DNA from: Chlamydomonas reinhardtii
Taxonomy: Eukaryota > Chlorophyta > Chlorophyceae > Chlamydomonadales > Chlamydomonadaceae
Length of the DNA: 64,000 nt
NCBI RefSeq assembly: GCF_000002595.2
Contig: NC_057019.1
Location: forward strand, 7,675,932-7,739,931
Direction of reading: 5' to 3'
Below, piece by piece: positions 21,812 to 32,246 of the stretch. The position numbers and the translations under genes are program-made. The number at the start of each line of letters is the position of its first letter. Position 1 is the stretch's first letter. Under the pieces are notes generated by a model. It saw only the letters and a list, made by a program, of their open reading frames with translations, was not told where the DNA came from and did no database searches.

Positions 21812-21931
21812 CCAAAGAGGCAGCCGTTATACACAAGTATACTAAACTCGGCCTGAAACAACCATTGCCAGGGTTTCACTCACAGCGCAACACCCTCGAG
21901 CCCGGTCCCGGTGCCTGCACCCCGTTTTGCA
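21812..21931. promoter_or_regulatory. Compact divergent promoter between the oxidase and HIR genes
   Basis: The two genes start head-to-head: the outermost oxidase ATG is at 21811 on the minus strand and the HIR ATG at 21932 on the plus strand. If the inner oxidase ATG at 21643 is used the gap is 288 bp. Both 5' UTRs and both promoters must share this space. No TATA box or other named element was identified. Confidence 0.5.
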
Positions 21932-24900
21932 ATGTCATGCTGCTGCTGGTGAGTTTTCGGAACACAAACACAACATCAGACGCTTAGCTCGAGCGCGCGA
22001 GAGGCGCGTATCGTTTGCCGTTTGACTGGTTGGGGCGGGGCGTCTCGCCAGCTTCCCGCCGAGCCGTAGACTGTCAGTTGGGGTCCCGAGTCTGTACAAT
22101 GAGAAACGTATATGTATATTGCTGGAAGGGCACGCAAGCTGCCACGTCCAGGGCCCGCCGAGAGTGCCCGCCAACTGCACTAGGGCTGGCCCGTAGCGCG
22201 CCACGGCAACCAGCCAGGCAGCACGGCCCCCGCGCCTCCACATACCGCGTCAACCAGGCACACGTGCACAACGCTGCCGACGCAGCTGCAGTCCTCGTTG
22301 TGCCTCTCATCCTGGGCCGCGCGCTCTCGCTCGCATCCCCCTGCAGCTGTGTGTGCCCCGCCCAGGAGACGGTGGCCATCGTCGAGAACTGTGGTAAATT
22401 CAGCCATATCGCACGTGAGTATGGCCGTATGGCTAAATAAGTGTACAACGCCCTAACCAGCAGTCGCTGATGCGTATGCTGTTGGCGCCGTACATACCGC
22501 CGTAGCAGCCACTGCCGGCACGGGCGCTGGCCTGCCAGCGCTGCGTTGCCCGTCCAACCCCTACGCACACCTACGCCCGCCCCGCACGCAGACCCGGGCT
22601 TCAACTGCCTGCTGTGCTGCTTGGGCGCGAGTGTGGCCGGCTCTTTGTCGCTGCGTGTACAGCAGCTGGATGTCAAGTGCGAGACCAAGACCAAGGGTGG
22701 GTGCGTGTCTTCGTTTCGTAGCTGCTTGTGACTAGGCGGCCTTCAGTGCTGCTGGGCTGTCTAGTTGGCCATGTGTCACACGACTTGAATGACCGTGACA
22801 CCGGTACTGACTCATGTGCCTGTCCAAACGCATACGCACCCAACGCACACGAGACTGCAGATAACGTCTTCGTGAGTTACGAGGGCTCTGGGATAGGGTC
22901 AGGGAAGCAGGGACGTATGTGGAGGTTAAGTAGGATGTCGGGGGCGCTTCGTGTGGCAGCGGAGTCCACGGCGTCCGCGTCACAGCGGGTCGACTGGCCT
23001 GACCTGGAGGTGACGCCTGCCGGCGGTCCTATCGCCTCACGTAAGGTATGCACCTCCGCAGGTGAACCTGGTCGTGAGTGTGCAGTACCAGGTCCAGCGT
23101 GAGGCGGTCTACGACGCCTACTACAGGCTGACGGACAGCAGGCAGCAGGTGGGGGCAGCCAGTCAGTACGGGCGGGTCTGGTTATGGGCGGGTTATGGAT
23201 GGGCGGGCCTGGTTTGGGCACATGTGTCGCCGTGGGGCTGGTTTGGGCACATGTGTCGCCGTGTTTTGGCCTCATTGAGTGCCACCTTCCCATCACCACT
23301 GCCGCTGCTGTGCCCCCGCGCCCCACCCAACCCCACCGGGCAGATCTCGGCCTACGTGTTTGATGAGGTGCGCGCGGCTGTGCCCAAGATGAGCCTGGAC
23401 GACACGTACGAGCTCAAGGACGAGATCGCCAAGGGCATCAAGGACGCACTGGCCAAGTCCATGTCCGAGTGAGTGGCAGCACGCGTGTGAACGTCGTGGG
23501 GGGCCAACGTCGCCTCCACAGCATGATACGCCGCCACGCTCTCGCTGCAACGCAGCTACCATATCCTTGATTACGTACAAAGTACTCTTTCGCACATCCG
23601 TGCACTGCCAGCATCCGCTGCCGCCCTCACACACGCTGTCGTGCGCTCTTGCCGTGTGCTTTGCTGCAGGTACGGCTACCTGATCATCCACGTCCTGGTG
23701 AATGACATCGGTGAGGCGGGGCCGTGGGGCAGTGGTGGCGTACCGTGTGAGGCGCCATGCGTGAGAGGTCGGCCTGCGCGGAACAAAACCTTGACCAGCT
23801 GACTGATTCCCCAGTATGCTGTTACATCCCTGCGCACCTTGTTGTAATTCCTTACGACTCATACTTGGAGCGCCGGCTTACACCTGCCCTCGGCCCCACT
23901 TTGATCCCGCTTGCAATCCCGCGCTCGTCACCCAGAGCCCGCCCACAAGTAAGAGGGGATCGGCGAGGGATGGGGGCAGCACGCGCAATGTAGGCCGAGC
24001 CGTGTGCCCAAATGAGCTTGGCCACATGTGCTCAGCAGCAGTGCTTGGCAACCTCGCTCGCTCCCACCCCCTCCGAATGCCCCCCACCACTTTGTGTGAT
24101 TCAATCACTCCGTTCTCCATGACCCCCCCCCCCCACACACACAGGGTGAAGGAGGCCATGAACGAAATCAACGCGGCGCGGCGGATGCGCGTTGCGGCGG
24201 CGGAGAAGGCGGAGGCGGAGAAGGTGGCGGTGGTCAAGAGCGCAGAGGCGGAGGCGGAGGCCAAGTTCCTGCAGGTGGGGGTGGTTCGGGAGATATGGGC
24301 ATATGCCCGAGCCCGCTGACAACCTACTCTGCCGTCATGCGCATTTCGTTTCTTGAAAGCATCTTTGGTAACAATGACGTGCAGCTGTTATTGGAAAGCC
24401 TTCCGAACCTCGGGAGATGGAAGATGAGCGCGACTTCAAAAACCTTCAGTCTTGGGGGCGGGGTGTACGTGAACTACCTCGGATTATTGTCCCGGAGCTC
24501 CTTTGCTTCGGCGCCCTATTAATTGCTCTCGGCGCAGTGTCTTTCAATACTCATGCCGCTACCCCACGTGGCTGTGCACACCTGGTCTCTTCCTGCTACA
24601 GGGCCAGGGTATCGCGCGCCAGCGCCAGGTGTGTGGCTGGCTGGCTGGCCGGCTAGGTGTGCGCTGCAAAGGAGCCACAGATTGAAATGCAGCCCTTGTC
24701 TTGCATCTGCCCCAGTTACCTTGACTCCCCGTTATCATGACCCTGGAACCGACTGCTCCTCCCCACCCCGCAGGCCATCATCAGCGGGCTGCGCGATTCG
24801 GTGTCGGACTTCCAGAACGGCGTCGTCGACATCAGCTCCAAGGAGGTGCTCAGCCTCATGTGAGCAGGGAGGCAAGGGAAGGGGGATGGGAGGGGTAAGG

Positions 24901-25435
24901 GGCGGGAGGCAGAGAGGAAGGACCACGCAACCCAGGCAGGCCTGCCTGCCTGCCAGGGCATACCCGGTGTAGATATGCCGCCGTGACTTATGCCTCCTGC
25001 TTTGCGTGCGCCCCGCCCCGCCGTTCCACTGCCCCGCCCCGCTGTTCCACTGCTGCTTCCCCGTGCGCCCCGCCCCGCTGTTCCACTGCTGCTTCTGCTG
25101 TAGGCTGCTGACGCAGTACTTCGACACGCTCAAGGTGAACGGGGGTCGTGGGTGCGAGAGACGTGGCAGATGTCGGGCCTGCAGCTTCCCCAGGTCTTGG
25201 TAACAAAGAGCGCCCTGCACCCAGCCCTTGCCCCACCCCAGACCACACCCTACCCGGCCGCCCACAGGACCTGGGTGCGCACAACCGCGCCTCCACAGTA
25301 TTCCTCAACCACGCGCCGGGCGGCGTCAACGACATCGCCAACCAGATTCGGGGGGCGTTCATGGAGGCCAACGCCGCCGGGCTGCCTGGGTCGTCGGGCG
25401 CGGGGCCGTCGCTGCCGCCCAAGAAGACAGCGTGA
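21932..25435 (+). CDS. Hypersensitive-induced reaction (HIR) protein, SPFH/prohibitin-domain family
   Basis: Membrane-microdomain scaffold of the stomatin/prohibitin/flotillin/HIR group. Thirteen coding exons, all in phase: 21932-21948, 22347-22414, 22592-22696, 22861-22871, 23062-23148, 23344-23468, 23670-23710, 23936-23948, 24145-24274, 24602-24628, 24774-24859, 25104-25134, 25268-25435; 302 residues. It follows plant HIR proteins almost motif for motif: [103 protein letters not shown] and [10 protein letters not shown]. The inferred start MSCCCCCVCPAQ comes from a 17-nt coding exon and gives a Cys cluster suited to S-acylation, as plant HIRs are anchored. Two microexons (11 and 13 nt) are needed to keep the family sequence. 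HIR proteins form plasma-membrane oligomers linked to stress responses in plants. TOC1 begins 71 bp past the stop. Confidence 0.92.
23211..23264 (+). repeat. Short tandem duplication in HIR intron 5
   Basis: A unit of about 29 bp containing GGTTTGGGCACATGTGTCGC occurs twice in direct tandem. Confidence 0.6.
25005..25100 (+). repeat. GCCCCGCCCCGCTGTTCCACTG minisatellite in HIR intron 11
   Basis: Three to four imperfect tandem copies of a unit containing CCCCGCTGTTCCACTG, some separated by GCTTCCCCGTGC, run up to just before the acceptor of exon 12. Confidence 0.65.
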
Positions 25436-25506
25436 GCAGCTGGGCAACATGGCAGGCCGCTGCTAGAGCTGCTGCCAGTTGTCGGATCCGCGTAGTGCGT
25501 GGATAC

Positions 25507-25723
25507 GCGCTGACTTATCGCAGCGCAGTGGAGATAAGTCTAGTTATTGCGACGTAACTGCCGTGTTGCGTTAGAGTCACGCACGGCGCAGGACGCTCGG
25601 GTACGTGCCTGTGCATGGGGCCGAACCGAGCTGGGTCTTGTACGCGTCAGGAGCACACGGCGCCTTATCTGCCGTTGTGCTTCTGTACTGTATTTCGGAT
25701 CGTCCCTCTGCCGGGACGGTGAC
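25507..25723 (+). repeat. TOC1 217-bp repeat, left copy
   Basis: Forms the left end of TOC1 and is repeated, apparently without change, at 30592-30808. Starts GCGCTGACTTATCGCAGCGC. Confidence 0.95.
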
Positions 25724-26311
25724 CTCAGTGTGTCGCACTTAAACGTTCCCTACATTTCTGGACTTTCTTTGCAATCCTATACCTGGTTCTAACTATACTT
25801 GACCATGTATGGACCGAATAAGCGTTTAATATATACTCAGACGGAGTTGCAGCGTTTTGTTGCGCGATCCTGCTCAATGGAACCCCTTAGCTTGATCACG
25901 CTCGCTCTCTGATCGTAAGGGAATGCCCTTCGAAGCTTCTCTGGCGCTTTGAACCACGCTTTGGTTCGGGGGCCGCATTCGGGAGCAAATCGGAGCAGAG
26001 CGGAGCTTTCAAGCGGAGCAAAGGCGCGCGAAGCGTTGCGGACAAGGCGTTCGGCAAGTCACTGAAAGCAAAAGGGCATGCACAGCTGTGCGGGCGGGCT
26101 ACTTGCTTGCCATGCGCGGTCCTGCTTGCCGTGCCTTCGTGTCTACCCGTCGCTTTACAGTTCACAGCTTTGTGCAATACCTTTCCACATCTTCCATTGT
26201 GCCACCCCCACCTCCCCAAGACCCTCAGGACTTTTGGCGCGGTACTTCTCCTGTCTGCCTATCCAGGCCGCAGGGCCCGCGTGCCCTTGGGGAAAGGGCG
26301 TGTGTGCCGTT

Positions 26312-27230
26312 GGGATCCGGCCTGTGCGCCGCAAGCAACGGGCTTTGCGCCCTTGCCTTATGGACAATGGACGGCATACGTGCCCTTATGATACGGCCTG
26401 TGTGCCGCAAGCAATGGGCTCCGCGCCCTTGCTTTATGGACAATGGACGGCATACGTGCCCTTATGATACGGCCTGTGCGCCGCAAGCAACGGGCTCCGC
26501 GCCCTTGCTTTATGGACAATGGACGGCATACGTGCCCTTATGATACGGCCTGTGTGCCGCAAGCAACGGGCTCCGCGCCCTTGCTTTATGGACAATGGAC
26601 GGCATACGTGCCCCTATGATACGGCCTGTGCGCCGCTAGCAACGGGCTCCGCGCCCTTGCTTTATGGACAATGGACGGCATACGTGCCCTTATGATACGG
26701 CCTGTGCGCCGCAAGCAATGGGCTCCGTGCCCTTGCTTTATGGACAATGGACGGCATACGTGCCCCTATGATACGGCCTGTGCGCCGCAAGCAACGGGCT
26801 CCGCGCCCTGGCTTCATGGACAATTTACGGCGTACGTGCCCTCATGATACAGCCTGTGCGCCGCAGGCAACGGGCTCCGCGCCCTTGCTCCATGGACACT
26901 TCACGGCGTACGTGCCCTCATGATACGGCCTGTGTGCCGCAGGCAACGGGCTCCGCGCCCTTGCTTCATGGACAATGCGCCGCGTACGTGTTCTTATGAT
27001 ACGGCCTGTGCGCCGCAAGCAACGGGCTCCGCACCCTTGTTTTATGGACAATTCACGGCATACGTGCCCGTATGATGTGACCTGTGTGCCGCAAGCAACG
27101 GCTTCGCACCCTTGCTTTTGGGTAATAGATGGCATACGTGCCCTTATGATACGACCTGTGTGCCGCAAGCAACGGGCTCCACACTCTTGCGTTGTGGATT
27201 ATAGACGGCATTGAAATGCTTACGTGCCTT
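26312..27230 (+). repeat. TOC1 internal 76-bp tandem array, about 12 units
   Basis: Successive units begin ATACGGCCTGTG(T/C)GCCGC at about 26390, 26466, 26542, 26618, 26694, 26770 and so on at exact 76-bp spacing, with more divergent units at the right end and decayed traces to about 27370. It is not a CRISPR array, since there are no unique spacers. Confidence 0.93.
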
Positions 27231-30200
27231 CGTTGTACATGCCTTTGCGTTGTGGACAATGTGTGGTCTGAGCGCCACGTTCGGATACGGCGTGTGTGCC
27301 GCCAGCAACAGGCTTTGCGCCTCGCATCATGTGTCTTGCGATATGGCCTGTGTGCCGCATGCAATTATGCTGCCTGCCCTGTCGTTATGGACGCTTCGAC
27401 TTGTTGCGTGCCCTGCTGCGTGCCCTGTCGCAATACGCCTTGAGTGTACCGTGCACGGCAAGCCTGCGCCTCGCTATTGCTTCGTGTTGACAACGGAGCG
27501 GGCTTACGTGATCATGCGTCACCCTGTACGTCTTGAGGTCCGCACGCACATCATACTATCACGCGGCACCACCCTTGTAGTTTGGCTGACGCACCCCAAG
27601 CCAACCTATATGCATTCGATGTGTGCGCTAGGCCCAAGTGCCGAATTTGTTTTTCCGGATATTTCGCCCTCAGTGAGCGATGTGGAGTTTTGTGCAGTTC
27701 GGCCAGCATGCTATGCCCAGCCAATAACAATACCGCATGACGCATAACTATACCGCATGACGCATAAACATGCCTTCGTGCCCTGCACCAGGCATCGGAC
27801 GCTGTGTCACGCAGTGAGCCCGACCCTGCGCAACCAACATTTTGTTGCGAGATACGGTCGGAGCTGGGATTACAGCCTGCCTGGTGGGTTTGGATGGCGC
27901 CCGTGTGTTGGGCTGGGCTGTTGCTGCTCGCGGTGGGGCCCACCACCAAGTCACGGCACCCATCCGCCCTCCCCTCTTGTTGGCCCACCCGCCTGTACAC
28001 ATGCCAGTCACCCGCTCGCCATCCTGTGAAAGCGGGTAGCCGACTTGGCAAGCGCTTTTCCTGACACTTGGCGCAGGTTTGAGTGGGATACCAGAATGGT
28101 CTGAATGTAGTTGTTGGATAACCAGTACACTGCGGTGTGTAGCTGGTTAGCGGGAGTGCCGTGCATGAAACACGCTACTCGACCCGCCATGCCCGCGCGA
28201 TGGTACCACCAACCGTTCAACCCAGATCCATGCCGGGGTAGCATCGACCCCACAGTCAGACTGATAGCTCCTATCCAGGTGTCAGGCGCCATGTATGTAT
28301 CTGTGGACGCGTCAAGCTGGCTTGTGCCGTAGCGTTGGCCGCCTGTATGGCACGGCATCTGTGTCACGTTATGGCCTCATGCTTACCGTAGTCACGCGGC
28401 TTGCGTGCTGTGCGGCACGCTCCCTGCCAATCCTTCAGGACATGTATGCATACATGTTACTTCGTCAGAGCCATAGCAGGGGCAGCGTGTTCTGTCAATG
28501 CCTCATGAACCCAGAGACCCAAGCCAACGTACGCATTAGTTCCGCAACGCACGTCAATGCCAACTGTATGTGTCGCCTGCCCACTCGCGAGTGGACGCCT
28601 AGGGAACCAACCTTGGTTCCTTTCAGCCCCGGCCTTACTTCACCCGGCGGGGCAATTACTTATCACCGAAGTGCTAGGAGCAGTGTGCTATATGTCATTA
28701 CTATTAAGAGCGTATGGCGACACAGGCTCACATGTGGGTAGCCAGGCTTGGCAGGCATCCCAACTCAGCCCGGCCTCCTCACAGCAGTACCACGACGTGC
28801 CCGTACGTGGTCGAGTGCGGAGTTTGGCTGCCGGCGTGGCTGTATCATCTCTCACATTGGATGACCCATCCGCCACTGCTGTTCACTACTGGCACGTCCC
28901 TCGAGTCGCTCACCCACCGGCTCCGCCCAGCGTTCGCTCCCTTTGGCTGGGCCGGGGCCCGTGGCGCATCCAACCCGCCATCGCGGCCCCGAGTGCTCCT
29001 TATTTCCTCCCATCACTACGCCTTCTATCACTATAGATACATTGCGCGTTCCACGCGTGCCGGGTATCCTTCACCCCTCCGCGCCGCTCGACCAGGCCAG
29101 CCTTGCTGGGGTTGCTGAGGTGTTACCCTTCATGTTGCCCTCCCTGCTATTACGGTACACCCCACAGCTGCCGTGGCGTACGGTATCGGCACGTACGGGA
29201 CATTGTGTGCATGCATCCCCGCGGCGTTTGGAGGCAAACATTCACGTGCGCGCCTGTCCTGCGTCCGCCGGGGTGATGCTATCTATGGGTGTACCTACTG
29301 CTTGATTGGTAGTGACTCTTATGCAAGACACTGCAAATCTCAAGCATGGCACCTAGCTAGCAAGAAAGAAATTAGTGTTCGTGGCCATGCTGCACGGCTG
29401 GGCATGGCTGCCCGCATCCTACACCACGACGGCGCGGGTGAACGAAGGGCAGGTTGCCGCGCGTGACTCGCGTACGTAAAACCGCTCTAGTGTTGCAACT
29501 CGCGCCTTCTCCTGCGTGGCGCATGTTGGCTAGCCTGTCCCAGCTTCGAGTCACGACGTTGTTATTATTCCCAAGGTTGTTCCGAGCAGCCTACAACGTC
29601 AACACGTGTTATGGCATGGCCCTGGGGGCCGGTAGAGAGTACCGAGGTCTCCAGTGGTTCGTGCCAACACGTGCCAACACGCACTGTTACCTTTCCTGGG
29701 CACACGGACGGCCACAGCTGCCCACAAGCCACACACCTGAACAAGGATGCATGTGTTTCCCTGTAACGCCCCGGCGTCGTCTGCATGGCTGGCGCACGCG
29801 GGATAACGCATGTGTGTTTCTGTCGTGGCCATTGGTGCACCTGATACGTTTGTGAGTCTGGTATCATGGCCCTTGCAAAGCCAGTCGTGTTCCTATTGCT
29901 GCTTGTCTTCTGGTAGTGACCATTGGCCGCCCATGACCGACGGAGTGTGGCGCTGTCAGGCCCCGCGTTGGCGTCGCCCTGCGCCTGCAGCAGGTGCCGG
30001 CGGCGCCTCCGGCGGCGCTCATCCCCGCGTGATGGTGCTGCTCGTGCAGCCAATATCCCCAAGCACGAAGCTCGTTCTATTGACCGCTGTTGAGTGTGCA
30101 ACTAGGACCGTACGTTCGTGCGCAAGCTAGGCGATGGGCGGAGCGCTCCGCGGTGTTCGAGACACATGATTTCGGTAGCGCAAGGGCACGAACGCCACCG

Positions 30201-30354
30201 CCATCACCGCCGACCGCACCTTGGTTTGCATGACCGGCCGTTGGGCCAAGCGCTTTGCGAGAAGAGCTGCATACGCGAAGCCAATCAAGCCCAGCCACCA
30301 GGGCTGCCGTCGCCCGCACCATGACCTCCCGGCGTTGAGGACTACTACCAAACT

Positions 30355-30591
30355 CTGGCAGCACTTTCGGCCACTAGTGCAACCTCAACACGGGCGGGCT
30401 GGGGCGGGCACGGCGGACTTGGTGGGGTTATCGGGAGCTGCGAGGCCGGAGGTAGGAGGCCGCTGAGGGCCACGAATGAGTTGCTAGGCCGCTTGAGGCA
30501 TGAGTGGAGGCTATTGTCGGTTTGAGAGATTGGGATTGTCGTTTGGGGCCGTGGCGGTTTGTAACGCTACACGGCAGTAAGGAGTCAATAA
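30355..30591 (+). repeat. TOC1 237-bp repeat, inner copy
   Basis: Identical by reading to 30932-31168 and directly abuts the right 217-bp copy. It contains TGTAA near its end, a possible 3' end signal carried by the element. Confidence 0.95.
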
Positions 30592-30808
30592 GCGCTGACT
30601 TATCGCAGCGCAGTGGAGATAAGTCTAGTTATTGCGACGTAACTGCCGTGTTGCGTTAGAGTCACGCACGGCGCAGGACGCTCGGGTACGTGCCTGTGCA
30701 TGGGGCCGAACCGAGCTGGGTCTTGTACGCGTCAGGAGCACACGGCGCCTTATCTGCCGTTGTGCTTCTGTACTGTATTTCGGATCGTCCCTCTGCCGGG
30801 ACGGTGAC
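30592..30808 (+). repeat. TOC1 217-bp repeat, right copy
   Basis: Second copy of the left terminal repeat, sandwiched between the two 237-bp repeats with a 123-bp unique stretch (30809-30931) before the outer one. Confidence 0.95.
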
Positions 30809-30931
30809 AACCCACCCGCCCCCCCTGGTGCCGCCGCGGATTAATGTGGTGGCACCCGTGGGCGCTGCGGCGTGCGTGGTTGTCTGGACTCTGCTGCTAT
30901 CAGGCACTTCATACATGCGACACACCCAGTA

Positions 30932-31168
30932 CTGGCAGCACTTTCGGCCACTAGTGCAACCTCAACACGGGCGGGCTGGGGCGGGCACGGCGGACTTGGT
31001 GGGGTTATCGGGAGCTGCGAGGCCGGAGGTAGGAGGCCGCTGAGGGCCACGAATGAGTTGCTAGGCCGCTTGAGGCATGAGTGGAGGCTATTGTCGGTTT
31101 GAGAGATTGGGATTGTCGTTTGGGGCCGTGGCGGTTTGTAACGCTACACGGCAGTAAGGAGTCAATAA
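30932..31168 (+). repeat. TOC1 237-bp repeat, right terminal copy
   Basis: Forms the right end of TOC1. Host sequence resumes at 31169 (GGCACATCCGC). Confidence 0.95.
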
Positions 31169-32246
31169 GGCACATCCGCTGTCCACAGGGTTCACGCATA
31201 GTATGTGCCGTACAGATGGCCTGGTGGCTGCGAATGACACCGTAGGTTCAGTACTGGATAACATGTGTTATTGGGATTGACAGCAGCTGGCGTGGTGTGT
31301 GTCAAGCAGTGGGTAAGGGCTGCCAAGTATTTGATACATGGCGAGGCTTGCTTTCGTTGTCCTGCTGTCTTTGTTAGTGCAGAGTACCGTCATAGGAGTG
31401 CGAGGCGGCATAGAAAGCCGCTCACATTGCGTTGAGTGCAATCAAGCTCATGCATGCCCACGTGCGCAAGGAACGTGGCAAGACTTCGTCCTAGAACTTC
31501 AGCAGCTTTCCTGTGTTTCATCCTGCACATATAATACTTGCCGCCGCACTGCCTGCAAACTTACTACCTGCTGTGTCAAAGGTTGCAGCAGATCCGAATT
31601 GTGGAAGCAAACATGAACCCACACGTACTCAACGCCATACGGCGTGCTTTCGCGGTTTCGCATTGTAATGCAGCGGCGATTACGTTATATGGTGCCCTGT
31701 CTACTGGAGTCGCAAAACACAACGAAGACATTGGGGGTATACCGTGGTGTACGTATACCGAGGTCATTCTCACGGTCATACACATACGGTAATGAAGGGC
31801 ATGTGAGGAATGCCTCAAACATCAAACTCAGAAACGAGTATGTCAGGGCAGAGGCGCTGTCACAGCGCCGCGGTGCCGCGGACCTGGTCATGTCAGCCAT
31901 GGGCAACACACGTCCACAACCAACCCGCCCGTAACATCGAGCGCCGCTGCCTCGGGCTTAACCAAGCTGCAACCCCGATCATGCATTCGGCACATACCAT
32001 ACATGCACTGCCCCTGCACCTTTCAAGACTGGGCAATGGAGCTCATCATCCCAAGGTCACCGTACCATCACGGTACATTTAGTTATATCTGCGTGAATCC
32101 ACGTACTTCCCAGCTACCCTGCGTCCCTGCCCCTTCTCTCTTCTTACCCTGCCCTGCCTTGCACCTCAGGGCTCCTCCCAACGCGCTTTTCGTCCGGCAC
32201 AGAACGGCAGCCTCAAGGCTTCAGTCCCTCGCCAGCTGCGTATCGC
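31169..32246. other. Host intergenic DNA right of TOC1
   Basis: Before the TOC1 insertion this sequence would have continued the HIR 3' UTR; on the other side it abuts the stop of the eEF1B-gamma-domain gene. A plus-strand TGTAA lies near 31664 (GCATTGTAATGC) and could have been the original HIR poly(A) signal, about 0.57 kb past the stop without the insertion. No coding gene is visible. Confidence 0.45.

Larger units (their letters stand above)
25507..31168 (+). mobile_element. TOC1: TOC1 retroelement, looks whole (5,662 bp)
   Basis: Named from four agreeing features: total length 5,662 bp; a 217-bp repeat at the left end and again near the right end; a 237-bp repeat on both sides of the inner 217-bp copy; and an internal array of 76-bp units. 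This split-repeat layout is that of TOC1, described in C. reinhardtii and later linked to DIRS-like elements. No recognisable protein-coding gene is seen inside, so it would depend on enzymes supplied elsewhere. The paired end repeats read as identical, so the insertion is recent. No target-site duplication is seen, as known for this group. It sits in the 3' region of the HIR gene. Confidence 0.95.

Noticed and set aside
26312-27230. CRISPR-like regularly spaced array
   Set aside because: The 76-bp units are contiguous tandem copies without unique spacers, and the array lies inside TOC1 in a eukaryotic genome.
27192-30130. Genes inside TOC1
   Set aside because: Open frames are short, on both strands and without recognisable domains; consistent with a non-autonomous element.
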